Positions 1 to 8,178 of a stretch of 48,268 nucleotides of DNA are shown here, one piece after another. The notes under the pieces are model-generated. The model searched no databases. It was not told the origin of the DNA and worked only from the letters and a program-made list of their open reading frames with translations. Source of the DNA: Bacillota bacterium (GTDB lineage: Bacteria; Bacillota; Clostridia; Oscillospirales; Ethanoligenentaceae); assembly GCA_023391535.1 (NCBI GenBank), contig JAEWAU010000036.1, positions 1 to 48,268 on the forward strand, in the 5' to 3' direction. The first letter of the stretch is position 1; every line of letters begins with the position of its first letter. A program made the translations under genes and the position numbers.

Positions 1-17
1 TCGTATGCGTTTTGCAA
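1..17 (-). CDS. 5' end of a truncated gene, possibly nrnA
   Basis: Just downstream of the rbfA stop, the minus strand shows an AGGAGG ribosome-binding site 6 nt before a TTG codon (positions 17-15). This looks like the first codons of another gene (M-Q-N-A-Y...) running off the window. In many Firmicutes rbfA is followed by the DHH phosphoesterase nrnA, so that is the guess from synteny. Too little coding sequence is present to test it. Confidence 0.35.
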
Positions 18-33
18 CACCCCCCTCCTATTT

Positions 34-384
34 TCAGTGGGAGCCGCCGTCCTTTTCCAGATCGTCGATGAGTTTTGAAATATGCGCGCTCTGCTCGATG
101 GAATCATCCGCGATGAAGCGGAGCTCCGGCGTTTTGCGGATGGTGAGGCGCGAGGCGAGCGTGCTGCGGATAAAGCCCGCCGCGCTCGAAAGGCCCTTCA
201 CCGTCTGCTTCACGTCGCCCCCGAGGTCGCTCACAAACACCTTCGCGTAGGAAAGATCGGGCGAAAGCGTGACGCGCACGACGCTCACAAGCCCGGTGAT
301 GCGCGGGTCCTTCACCTCGCGAAAAATATCGGTGAGTTCCCGCCGGATATCTTCGGAAAGTCTGTCGATTCTATGGCCCGGCAT
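34..384 (-). CDS. rbfA: Ribosome-binding factor A
   Basis: This 116-residue protein has the usual RbfA length and is a small single-KH-like fold factor that binds the 30S subunit and assists late 16S rRNA maturation. The N-terminal helix (RIDRLSEDIRRELTDIF), the conserved 'KDPRI-G-VSV--V--SPDLS-AKV-VS' block and the 'IR--L--RL-IR--PEL-F--D-S' block are all visible. The ATG at 384 follows a G-rich Shine-Dalgarno. It is the last gene of the rimP-nusA-ylxR-ylxQ-infB-rbfA cluster, but a repeat element of about 1.1 kb (565-1655) separates it from infB. It may therefore need its own promoter in 450-560; I see no convincing one. Confidence 0.95.
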   Translation of the reverse strand: MPGHRIDRLSEDIRRELTDIFREVKDPRITGLVSVVRVTLSPDLSYAKVFVSDLGGDVKQTVKGLSSAAGFIRSTLASRLTIRKTPELRFIADDSIEQSAHISKLIDDLEKDGGSH

Positions 385-406
385 GGCGTCCGCCCCCTTT
401 TCGTTT

Positions 407-450
407 CGCGCGTTCCCGCAAAGGGAACGCGTGCGTTTTTTTCTTTTTTG
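407..450 (+). terminator. Intrinsic-terminator-like hairpin facing right, upstream of rbfA
   Basis: The arms CGCGTTCCC (409-417) and GGGAACGCG (423-431) enclose a 5-nt loop, and a long T-tract follows at 436-450 on the plus strand. A plus-strand transcript would be antisense to rbfA. On the minus strand the same hairpin lies in the rbfA 5' leader, preceded by the A-tract. Confidence 0.5.
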
Positions 451-564
451 CTTGCTTACTTACTTATAATTGAATGCCTATCTATCAGCGATTCCCCTGC
501 GAGCGGGCGCGCATACGCTCAGCGCAATGGGAATTTATGAATTTTTTTGAGTTGAACCGATTTG

Positions 565-1655
565 TTCGCGGCGGGATGGGTGCCGCCGCGCAGCCTAACA
601 GCAGTAACGTCTTTGCCGCTTACGCCGCGGCGGGACTGATGCCTCCGCGCTGCCGCCAAGCAATACCAACCTTGCCCCTCATGCCGAGGCAGGTTTTGTG
701 CCGCCGCGCAGCCTAACAGCAGTAACGTCTTTGCCGCTCATGTCGCGGCGGGCAGGCCATTTCTGCTCGGCCAGAAATGGCCGAAAGAGGCCGCGGGGGC
801 TCTGCCCCTCGACCCCGCGCTTCCCGGACGCGCCGCCCGCAAGTCCGCGGGGTAAAGCGATGCCGCCCGCCGGGAGTATCGGGCTCAAAACGGCGCTGAA
901 CTCCCGGGCTCCATCAACTGGGCGGATGCCGCCGGAAAACCTTCTGCCCTGTGGGACCGCACCGCGCCGTTTTGCCCTGCGGGACGCCCTCTGCACGGCG
1001 GAACCCGCGCAGCAGCCCCGCGTCCGGGACGGCGGCTCGGCGCTGATGGGTGATAAGGGGAAGAAAGAACGCTTCAACAGGTTTCTTTAAACAAATAAAC
1101 AGGGCCTTGTGGAAAAGCGGGCTGTTTTTCCGCTTTGTATAGTAAAATGCATATGACGTACAGTAGTTTTGATAAAAATGTCTACCGAACGTACTACCGT
1201 GCTCCGCGTTTCCGTTCGCCCGTTCCCCGTTTCTCTTGAACTTTTAGAGGCAGATGGAACGAGGCGGCGTTTACGGCCGCTTGGGTGCCCAGCCGGGCAG
1301 GCGCGGGTATTTGCCCCGCCCCGCGGGGCGTGGCAAACGGCGGGACGCACATACGGCGGGTTGTTCCCCTCGGCATCCGCCGGATTGTGCGTCCCGCCGC
1401 CGCGCTTATCGGAGGGGTGCGCCACAGGCAGTCAACCGCCGCCGACTACTCCCGGCCCGGGGGTCGAGGGGCGGAGCCCCCGCGTGTTCTTTGGATACTT
1501 TCTGCACGAGCAGAAAGTATCTGCCCGCCGCGGCATGAGGGGCAAAGCTGGTATTGCTCTCAGGCCGCGCTGCGGCACAATACCTGCCGCGACATGAGGA
1601 GCAAAGAAGTTATTGCTCAAAGGCTGCGCGGAGGCATAAAGCCCGCCGCCGCGAA
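565..1655. repeat. Modular inverted-repeat element, full copy 1
   Basis: This GC-rich element separates infB from rbfA. The left arm has three roughly 57-bp modules (ending CATGCCGCGGCGGG or close variants), then a hairpin with GGCCATTTCTG (755-765) and CAGAAATGGCC (772-782), then a G/C block ending near 815. A left core (to about 1080) and an AT-richer centre (1080-1250) follow. The right core contains a hairpin with 13-bp arms GGCGGGACGCACA (1339-1351) and TGTGCGTCCCGCC (1386-1398). The right arm is the same G/C block, a hairpin (1494-1521) and about two modules, all in reverse orientation. Full copies recur at 10108-11052 and 31515-32652. Open frames inside it are short, differ between copies and resemble no known transposase. 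Confidence 0.85.
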
Positions 1656-1672
1656 AATGAACCAGGCGGATA

Positions 1673-4519
1673 TTACTCCCTGTATTCCTCGGTGGTATAT
1701 GCCTCGAAGATATCCCCCGTCTTGATGTCGTTGAACTTCTCGAGCCCGATGCCGCACTCGTAGCCCTGCACGACTTCCTTGGCGTCGTCCTTGAAGCGCT
1801 TGAGCGAAGCGATCTTGTCCTCGGCGACGACCACGCCGTCGCGCACCACGCGGATGGAAGATGCGCGCGTCACCTTGCCCTCGAGCACATAGCTGCCGGC
1901 GATGGTGCCCACGCTGGAGATCTTGTAGATCTGCCGCGCCTCAGCCTTGCCGAGCGTAACCTCGCGGGTCTTGGGCGCGAGCATGCCCTTCATGGCGTTC
2001 TGCACCTCTTCGATGCAGTCGTAGATCACGCGGTACATGCGCATATCCACGCCCACGAGCTGGGCGTTGTTGGCGGCGTCCGCATCCGGGCGCACGTTGA
2101 AGCCGATGATGATGGCGTTGGAGGCCTCCGCGAGCTTGACGTCGTTGTCGTTGATGGCACCGACGCCGCCGTGGATGACGCGCACGTGCACTTCTTCGTT
2201 CGAGAGCTTCTCGAGCGACTGCCGCACCGCTTCCACGGAGCCCTGCACGTCGGCCTTCACGATGAGGCCCAACTCTTTGATCTCGCCCTCCTGCATCTGG
2301 GAGAAGAGATTGTCGAGCGTGACCTTTTTATAGGTGGAGAACTGCTCTTCCTTTTCGTTGTGGCGGCGCTGCTCCACGAGCTCGCGGGCCATGCGCTCGT
2401 CCTTGACGGCGTGGAAAATGTCGCCCGCTTCAGGCACGTCCGCGAGGCCGGAGATTTCCACAGGCACGGAAGGCCCGGCGTTTTCGATGATGTTGCCGTT
2501 CGCGTCGCTCATCACGCGCACATGGCCCACGGCCGTGCCGGCGATGATGACATCGCCCGTGTGCAGGGTGCCGTTCTGTACCAGCATCGTGGCGATGGGG
2601 CCCTTGCCCTTATCGAGCCGCGCTTCGATAACGGTGCCCTTCGCGGCGCGGTCCGGGTTCGCGCGCAGTTCCTTCATATCCGCCACAAGCAGAATCATTT
2701 CGAGCAGCTTGTCGATGTTCTCGTGCTTCACCGCCGAAACGGGCACGCAGATCGTCTCGCCGCCCCATTCCTCGGGCACAAGGCCCTGCTCGGTGAGTTC
2801 CTGCTTGACGCGGTCTGGGTCCGCGCCCGGCTTGTCGATCTTGTTGATGGCCACGATGATGGGCACTTCGGCCGCCCGCGCGTGGTTGATGGCTTCCACG
2901 GTCTGCGGCATGATGCCGTCGTCCGCCGCCACCACCAGCACCGCGATATCGGTGCACTGAGCGCCGCGCGCGCGCATGGCCGTGAAGGCTTCGTGGCCCG
3001 GGGTATCCAGGAAAGTGATGACGCGACCCTGGGCGCTCACCTGATAGGCGCCGATGTGCTGCGTAATGCCTCCGGCCTCGCCCGCCACCACGTTCGTGTT
3101 GCGGATGGCGTCGAGCAGCGAGGTCTTGCCGTGGTCGACGTGGCCCATGACCACTACCACCGGGCTGCGGGGCTTGAGGTCCTCCGCTTTGTCCTCACTG
3201 TCGTCGATGAGCTTATCCTCTATGGTGACGACCACCTCTTTTTCCACCTTCGCGCCCAGCTCCATGGCGGCCAGCGCGGCGGTTTCATAATCGATGGTAT
3301 CGGAGATGGCGGCCATCACGCCGTTCGCCATGAGCTTCTTGATGACGACGGCCGCCGTCATCTTGAGGCGTGCGGCGAGCTCGCCCACGGTGATTTCGTC
3401 GGGGATGCTCACCTTGATGGGCTGCTTTTTCTGCTTCTCGAGCTGCAGACGGCGCAGCTTTTCGGCGTCGCTCTCGCGCCGTGCGTAAGCGGGCCGGCGG
3501 TCCGCCGAGCGCTGCTTGAGCTTTTGCTTGCTCTGGAAGCTGCCCGTGCGCTTGCTCTGGGTGGGCGCGATCTCCTCGTAATGCTCGTTGTATTTTTCAA
3601 GCTCCACGGCCGAACCGCGCGTATCCACATAGCGCACGCTGCGGTCCTGCGCCTTCACGGGCTGCTGCTGCTGCCCGGCGGGGCGCTGCTGCTGCTGTTG
3701 CGGGAAGTTGATGTGCGGCGCGGGGCGGCTCGCGGGTTTCGGCTGGTTCGGGCGCGGGGAGGCAGCCTTGTTTTGAGGCGCGGGGCGCCCGTCGCGGTTG
3801 AACCGATCGAACTTCTGGTTCAGGTTCGGGCGCAGCCCGGGCGACGCGGGGCGCTGCTGCCCATACGCCGGGCGATCCTGCGCGGGGCGCTGCTGCCCGT
3901 TCTGCACCGGGCGCTGCTGCCCGTACGCCGGGCGGTCCTGCGCAGGGCGCTGCTGCCCATACTGCGCCGGGCGCTGTGCGCTCGCCGCGGGCCGGGCCGG
4001 AACAGCCGGGCGGGCGTTCGCGGCCTGCCGGGCCTGTTCGGCCTGCTTTGCCTGTTCCGCCTGCTTTGCCTGCTCGGCCTGCCGGGCAAGCTCCGCCTGT
4101 TTTGCAAGCTCCGCCTGCTTTGCCTGCTCAGCTTGACGGGCAAGCTCCGCCTGCCGGGCCTCTTCGGCCTGCTTTGCCTGTTCCGCCTGTTTCGCAAGCT
4201 CGGCCTGACGGGCAAGCTCCGCCTGCTTCGCCAGTTCCGCCTGCCGGGCCTCTTCGGCCTGTTTCTGCGCCGCGGCGGCCTTTGCGGCCTCCGCCTGCTT
4301 CACCGATTCGGGCGGTTCGGTATCGGCAAAATACGCGTCGAAGTTTTCCACCCCGCGCTGCTTTGTGTAGTGCTCGAAAATGAGGTTCAGCTCGTCTTCC
4401 GTGAGCACGGTCATATGTTTGCGCGGCTCCTCGTAGTACTTGCCGAGGAAGTCGATGACATCCTTGCTGGGCACGCCGAGATCCTTTGCCACTTCGTGGA
4501 CCCTGTATTTAATAACCAT
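1673..4519 (-). CDS. infB: Translation initiation factor IF-2
   Basis: IF-2 is the GTPase that delivers fMet-tRNA to the 30S complex and promotes subunit joining. The protein is 948 aa from the ATG at 4519, which sits behind GGAGGG and matches the conserved start V-I-K-Y-R-V-H-E-V-A. Domains: IF2-N (1-50), a long low-complexity stretch of A/Q/K/E/L/R pentads (about 73-170), a Q/R/P-rich region (about 175-320), a second IF2-N-like region (about 380-430), and a G domain with G1 GHVDHGKT at about 459-466, DTPGHE and NKIDK. Domains II-IV follow and end in the C2 domain that binds initiator tRNA. An upstream in-frame ATG at 4603 is rejected because its extra residues are not IF-2-like. The gene follows ylxQ in the nusA operon. 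Confidence 0.97.
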   Translation of the reverse strand: MVIKYRVHEVAKDLGVPSKDVIDFLGKYYEEPRKHMTVLTEDELNLIFEHYTKQRGVENFDAYFADTEPPESVKQAEAAKAAAAQKQAEEARQAELAKQAELARQAELAKQAEQAKQAEEARQAELARQAEQAKQAELAKQAELARQAEQAKQAEQAKQAEQARQAANARPAVPARPAASAQRPAQYGQQRPAQDRPAYGQQRPVQNGQQRPAQDRPAYGQQRPASPGLRPNLNQKFDRFNRDGRPAPQNKAASPRPNQPKPASRPAPHINFPQQQQQRPAGQQQQPVKAQDRSVRYVDTRGSAVELEKYNEHYEEIAPTQSKRTGSFQSKQKLKQRSADRRPAYARRESDAEKLRRLQLEKQKKQPIKVSIPDEITVGELAARLKMTAAVVIKKLMANGVMAAISDTIDYETAALAAMELGAKVEKEVVVTIEDKLIDDSEDKAEDLKPRSPVVVVMGHVDHGKTSLLDAIRNTNVVAGEAGGITQHIGAYQVSAQGRVITFLDTPGHEAFTAMRARGAQCTDIAVLVVAADDGIMPQTVEAINHARAAEVPIIVAINKIDKPGADPDRVKQELTEQGLVPEEWGGETICVPVSAVKHENIDKLLEMILLVADMKELRANPDRAAKGTVIEARLDKGKGPIATMLVQNGTLHTGDVIIAGTAVGHVRVMSDANGNIIENAGPSVPVEISGLADVPEAGDIFHAVKDERMARELVEQRRHNEKEEQFSTYKKVTLDNLFSQMQEGEIKELGLIVKADVQGSVEAVRQSLEKLSNEEVHVRVIHGGVGAINDNDVKLAEASNAIIIGFNVRPDADAANNAQLVGVDMRMYRVIYDCIEEVQNAMKGMLAPKTREVTLGKAEARQIYKISSVGTIAGSYVLEGKVTRASSIRVVRDGVVVAEDKIASLKRFKDDAKEVVQGYECGIGLEKFNDIKTGDIFEAYTTEEYRE

Positions 4520-4636
4520 ATAGTAATTTCCCTCCGCTCTGCCGCTGTGCAGCCTGTTGCAACTGTTCGTGCCGCGTCCACGGCGGCATTCCGGAAGGCC
4601 CACGAATCTCGGGGCCGCCCGAGCTGATTCTTCTGT

Positions 4637-4975
4637 TCAGGAATGATCCTCCTCAGTACGGGGCGCTGCCCCCGCAAGTTCCGTTATTTGGCGGGCAAAG
4701 CCCGCGTCGGTGACGGCCACCGCCGCCGTCGCGCCGCGCCCGATGGCGTGGCCAAGCTCTTCCCTGGAAAGCGGGAGCTCCGTTACGGGCAGCTTCCCGG
4801 CATGCGCGCGCACATGCTCCGCGGTGCGCTCCGCGGTATCCCGCGCGAGGAACGCCGCGGCGGCGCGCCCTTTGGAGAACGACTCCAGCACCGCGTCGAA
4901 CCCGAACTCCACGCGCCCCGCGCGCCGCGCAAGCCCCAGCAGGCCGCGCAGGCGGGCGGTCGTTTTTTCATCCAC
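4637..4975 (-). CDS. ylxQ: L7Ae/L30e-family RNA-binding protein YlxQ
   Basis: This 112-aa protein belongs to the ribosomal L7Ae/L30e/S12e/Gadd45 family. The 'LLGLARRAGRVEFGFDAVLES' start and the alternating alpha-beta pattern fit the YlxQ branch found between ylxR and infB in Firmicutes. Its role is probably binding kinked RNA, but the cellular target is unknown. The start is a GTG at 4975, behind GAGGAG inside the end of ylxR, so the two genes overlap by 8 nt and are probably translationally coupled. Confidence 0.88.
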   Translation of the reverse strand: MDEKTTARLRGLLGLARRAGRVEFGFDAVLESFSKGRAAAAFLARDTAERTAEHVRAHAGKLPVTELPLSREELGHAIGRGATAAVAVTDAGFARQITELAGAAPRTEEDHS

Positions 4976-5237
4976 CGGCGGACATCTCCTCTTCCAGGCG
5001 GTCGTAGATCTCCGCCGGCACCGCGCAGCCGAACGCGCGCTCGAACCGTTTGGCCTTGCGCGCTTTTTTGAGGCACTCCGTATTGCGGCAGACGTACGCG
5101 CCGCGCCCGGGTTTTTTCCCCGTGAAATCCAGCGCGATCTCGCCCGCGGCGCTGTGCACCACGCGCACCAGTTCTTTTTTCGGCTTCATCTCGCCGCACC
5201 CGGTGCACATCCGCATGGGCAGCTTCCTCGCCTGCAT
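4968..5237 (-). CDS. ylxR: YlxR family RNA-binding protein
   Basis: This 89-aa YlxR (RnpM) protein has the family motif 'R-C-GC---K-K-EL-R-V' and 'GRGAYVC....C---A-K---F-RAF'. YlxR proteins are small basic nucleoid- or RNA-associated proteins; in Bacillus subtilis the protein is reported to modulate RNase P. The ATG at 5237 follows AAAGGAGG with an 11-nt spacer. The longer in-frame start at 5312 would add unconserved residues and lacks an RBS. The position between nusA and ylxQ is canonical. Confidence 0.88.
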   Translation of the reverse strand: MQARKLPMRMCTGCGEMKPKKELVRVVHSAAGEIALDFTGKKPGRGAYVCRNTECLKKARKAKRFERAFGCAVPAEIYDRLEEEMSAGG

Positions 5238-5347
5238 ATGGGTGATGGCCTCCTTTTGCGCCCGGCCGTTTCCGGTGTGGGGCAATACCATTATAATACC
5301 CGTTCCGGGCAAAGAGTGATAGGTCCGGAACCTTTGTCTGGGTTTTG

Positions 5348-6514
5348 TCAGATCAATTCGTCGGGATAGCTGTTTTCCGCGCCGGTTTCGCCCTCCGCGG
5401 AGCTTTCGGCGGCTTCGAACGCGGCGGCCATCGCCGTGCGGGTGGGACGCGCGTCTTCCTCCGGCTCGTCCGCCCGGCTTTCGGGCCGGATATCGATGCG
5501 CCAGCCCGTGAGCTTGGCGGCAAGGCGCACGTTCTGCCCCTTGTTTCCGATTGCGAGCGAAAGCTGGTCGTCCGGCACGATCACGCGGCTGCGGCGGTCC
5601 TCCTTTTCGGTGGAAACGGAGATGACGTGCGCGGGCGCGAGCGCCGCGGCGATGTATTTCGCCATATCGGAGGAATACGGGATGAGGTCGATCTTCTCCC
5701 CGGCCAGCTCCTTGCTGATGTTGCCCACGCGGCCGCTCTTCGGGCCGATGCAGGAGCCGATGGCGTCCACGTCCGGGTTTTTCGACGTGACGGCCACCTT
5801 CGTGCGGGAACCGGGCTCGCGCGCGATGCCCATAATCTCCACGGTGCCGTCGAGGATCTCGGGCACCTCCAGCTCGAACAGGCGGCGGATCATGCCCGGA
5901 TGCGTGCGCGATACGATGGTGCGCGTACCCTTTTCGCCGTTCTTCACCTCGGCGACGTAAACCTTGATGTGGTCGCCCTCGTGCAGCGCCTCGCCCGCGA
6001 GCTGCTCGTTGGCGGGCATCACGGCCTCGGTGCGGCCGATTTCAAGATAAGCGGTGCCGCTGGAACGGTCGATGCGCTGGATGATGCCCGTCACCAGCTC
6101 GTGCTGGCGGCGCATCACCTCGCTCGTGATGACCTCGCGTTCCACCTCGCGGATGCCCTGCCGGATGACGTGCTTGGCCGTCTGCGCCGCGATGCGCCCG
6201 AAATTGTGGGTGTCGAGCCCGATATCCACTTCGCCGCCCAACTCAACGCGCGGGTCGATGCCCCGCGCCTCGTCGAGCAGAATCTCCATCTGCGGGTTTT
6301 CCACCGCTTCCACAACCGTTTTGCGCAGCGCCACGCGGAACAGCCTCTTCTTCGGGTCCAGCTCCACGATGGTATTGTCCCCGGTTTTATAGTTATGCTT
6401 CACCGCAATGTTGATGGCGTTGGCGATTTTTTCGGCCAGATACCCCTCCGGGATGCCCTTTTCTTTTTCCAGCGCCTGCAGGGCGTCGAAAAACTCGTCG
6501 TTCATTTCGCTCAT
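5348..6514 (-). CDS. nusA: Transcription termination/antitermination factor NusA
   Basis: NusA binds RNA polymerase and nascent RNA and modulates pausing, termination and antitermination. The protein is about 388 aa and has the N-terminal RNAP-binding domain (1-120), an S1 domain (about 130-200) and two KH domains. The second KH has the conserved 'AIGNKGQNVRLAAKLTGW' block. An acidic tail of about 45 residues follows. Starts: the ATG at 6526 touches the GGAAGGA sequence with no spacer, so I prefer the second in-frame ATG at 6514 (12-nt spacer). The difference is four residues. It lies between rimP and ylxR. Confidence 0.96.
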   Translation of the reverse strand: MSEMNDEFFDALQALEKEKGIPEGYLAEKIANAINIAVKHNYKTGDNTIVELDPKKRLFRVALRKTVVEAVENPQMEILLDEARGIDPRVELGGEVDIGLDTHNFGRIAAQTAKHVIRQGIREVEREVITSEVMRRQHELVTGIIQRIDRSSGTAYLEIGRTEAVMPANEQLAGEALHEGDHIKVYVAEVKNGEKGTRTIVSRTHPGMIRRLFELEVPEILDGTVEIMGIAREPGSRTKVAVTSKNPDVDAIGSCIGPKSGRVGNISKELAGEKIDLIPYSSDMAKYIAAALAPAHVISVSTEKEDRRSRVIVPDDQLSLAIGNKGQNVRLAAKLTGWRIDIRPESRADEPEEDARPTRTAMAAAFEAAESSAEGETGAENSYPDELI

Positions 6515-6609
6515 TTTTTCGATCATTCCTTCCCGCCCGGGCTCTCTGACGCCGGGCCTTGTATCGCGGCCGCGCGGAAAAAAGCGGCGCCTTTTCCCCC
6601 GCCGGCGGG

Positions 6610-7092
6610 TTATTCCCCGCCGGGCAGCGCGTCGTCCGCCAAGCGGAAATGCGCGGCCTGCGAAAGCGCGATTTCCACCGCGCCCCCCTGCGTTTGCAGC
6701 GTGGCGGTTCCGTCCGCGAAAGCCTCGAGCGTCCCCTCAAGGTCGCGCCGGCCCGCCGCGTCCGGCCGAATGAGCCGCACGCGCACGCGCTTCCCGATAT
6801 TCTCCGTGAAATGCCAGTCTTTTTTCAGCTCGCGTTCAATACCGGGCGAAGACACCTCGAGGCAGTAGCTTTGTTCGATCGGGTCCGCGCGGTCGAGCTC
6901 CGGGTCCACCGCGCGGCTGAAGGCCTCGCAGTCGTCGATGGTGACGCCGCCGTCCTTATCCACGTAATAGCGCAGAAAATAATCCGAGCCTTCCTTGACG
7001 AATTCCACGTCCCACAGCCGAAGGCCGAGCTGCTGAGCCACCGGCGCGCCGATGGCTTCCGCCCGCGCGGCCACATTTGTTTTCTGCGCCAT
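6610..7092 (-). CDS. rimP: Ribosome maturation factor RimP
   Basis: RimP is needed for 30S subunit maturation. The 160-aa protein shows the family core 'LGLRLWDVEFVKEG-D-FLRYYVDKDGGVTIDDCEAFSRAVDPELD' and 'YCLEVSSPGIERELKK--HF-----K-V-VRL'. The ATG at 7092 follows GGGGGA. A longer in-frame ATG at 7155 would add 21 residues that do not resemble RimP and would start inside the promoter's downstream region. It is the first gene of the nusA-infB cluster, with a strong promoter just upstream. Confidence 0.95.
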   Translation of the reverse strand: MAQKTNVAARAEAIGAPVAQQLGLRLWDVEFVKEGSDYFLRYYVDKDGGVTIDDCEAFSRAVDPELDRADPIEQSYCLEVSSPGIERELKKDWHFTENIGKRVRVRLIRPDAAGRRDLEGTLEAFADGTATLQTQGGAVEIALSQAAHFRLADDALPGGE

Positions 7093-7165
7093 AAAAATCC
7101 CCCAAACAAAAACAAAAGAGCGGGTTGCCCCACTCTCATCCTCGTCCACTGTCAATACCTTATCT

Positions 7166-7194
7166 ATTATATGCGTTCACCGCGCAAAATGCAA
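7166..7194 (-). promoter_or_regulatory. Sigma-A-type promoter of the rimP-nusA-infB operon
   Basis: Reading the minus strand, TTGCAT (7194-7189) is separated by exactly 17 bp from a perfect TATAAT (7171-7166), about 75 nt upstream of the rimP ATG. The surroundings are AT-rich relative to the window. Confidence 0.75.
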
Positions 7195-7347
7195 GGGGGA
7201 TTTTTGCCTTTCCTGCGAAATTCCGGTTCATCCTATGAATATTCGGTAAAATTAGGGATAAAAATCCGCTGCCGGAGCGCCGATCCGCTCCGCGGGCTTT
7301 CCGCAGCCGCAAAGCGGGATTTTCACATTCGGCCCCCTGCCGCCTGC

Positions 7348-8067
7348 TTATTTCGCGAGCGCCCAGCCTATGAAGCAGCGGCGGCCTTCCACCGCGCCGG
7401 CAAGCAGCGCGCCGCCCTCGGGAGCCGGAGCCGCGGCAAGCTCGATGCGCTCGCCCTGGGTCGTTTCGGCCTCGTAATCGATCTGAAACGCCGAAAGCTC
7501 CCTGTTTTTTAGGCCCCCGGGGAAATAATCGCACAGCAGGTCCGCGTAAATGGCGTTGTTCATGTGCCCGTTGCAGTCGATATCCGACAAACGCACCTCG
7601 CGCGCGCCGGCGGGCGCGGCGCCTTCCGGCAGATGCAGGCGGCGCTCCTCCACGGGCGCGCCCTCGCCCGCCTCGGGCAGGACGAACGGGAACTCCTTCG
7701 GACGCAGCACACGGTGGCTGCGCGGGTCCGCAATCACCCAAACGGACTGCGCCGCGAGCAGTTCCTTCCCCGCTTCGTCCGCAAAGCGGAAGCCGCGCAG
7801 AAAGCGCGCGCCCGCCGTGCGCTCGAACCAGGTGCTCACCGTCACGCGCTCGCCGTAGCCCGGCCACCGCGCGGCGCGAACGGCCTCGCGCACCAGCAGG
7901 AACACCACGCCGCTTTTTCGCATCCGCTCGTAGCTCAGGCCGTCGCATTCCAAATGCAATCCGGCCGCCTCCTGCATCAGCATCAGCGCCACGGAAGGCC
8001 GCAGCCTGCGGCTCGGCCCCACCTCATAGGAGGAGATGCGCATTTCCATCGTATAAGTCGTATCCAA
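7348..8067 (-). CDS. Acyl-ACP thioesterase (FatA/FatB-like, double hotdog)
   Basis: This 239-aa protein resembles bacterial acyl-ACP thioesterases, which hydrolyse acyl-ACP to free fatty acids. The first hotdog carries 'YEVGPSRRLRPSVALMLMQEAAGLH' and the pattern 'GVVFLLVRE-V-----P--GE-VTVSTWFE'. The second carries 'VRLSDIDCNGHMNNAIYADLL', which holds the D-x-N-x-H-x-N catalytic-type motif. I chose the TTG at 8067 because GGGAGG sits 7 nt upstream. The frame extends to 8124, but there the codons overlap an inverted repeat and have no RBS. The gene lies 111 bp downstream of parB. Confidence 0.85.
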   Translation of the reverse strand: MDTTYTMEMRISSYEVGPSRRLRPSVALMLMQEAAGLHLECDGLSYERMRKSGVVFLLVREAVRAARWPGYGERVTVSTWFERTAGARFLRGFRFADEAGKELLAAQSVWVIADPRSHRVLRPKEFPFVLPEAGEGAPVEERRLHLPEGAAPAGAREVRLSDIDCNGHMNNAIYADLLCDYFPGGLKNRELSAFQIDYEAETTQGERIELAAAPAPEGGALLAGAVEGRRCFIGWALAK

Positions 8068-8113
8068 TCTGTTTCCTCCCGCGGCTTTATCCCTGCCGCG
8101 CGCCTGTGCCGCG

Positions 8114-8151
8114 GAGTTTTCCACAGTTTCACCGCCGGTTGTGGAAAACTC
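8114..8151. repeat. Inverted pair of DnaA-box-like 9-mers between parB and the thioesterase gene
   Basis: GAGTTTTCCACA (8114-8125) and its perfect complement TGTGGAAAACTC (8140-8151) are separated by 14 bp. Each arm contains TTTTCCACA, one mismatch from the consensus DnaA box. It could be a DnaA-binding site or simply a hairpin. No T-tract follows it on the minus strand. Confidence 0.6.
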
Positions 8152-8178
8152 GTTCCCTACGGAGACTTTCCGGCCCGG

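Noticed and set aside
570..740. CRISPR-like array of about 57-bp units
   Set aside because: The units are contiguous and imperfect with no constant-repeat/unique-spacer alternation, and no cas gene is present.
679..1077. Open frames inside the repeat elements (also 1169-1597, 10269-10628, 31853-32524) that could look like hypothetical proteins
   Set aside because: They are not preserved as one frame between copies, have no ribosome-binding sites, are rich in Arg/Pro/Ala as expected from GC-rich repeat DNA, and match no family I know.
2171..4627. Very long antisense frame opposite infB (similarly 28902-31493 opposite gyrA and 26435-28867 opposite gyrB)
   Set aside because: In GC-rich coding DNA the opposite strand often stays open. 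The translations are low-complexity and the real genes on the other strand are unmistakable.
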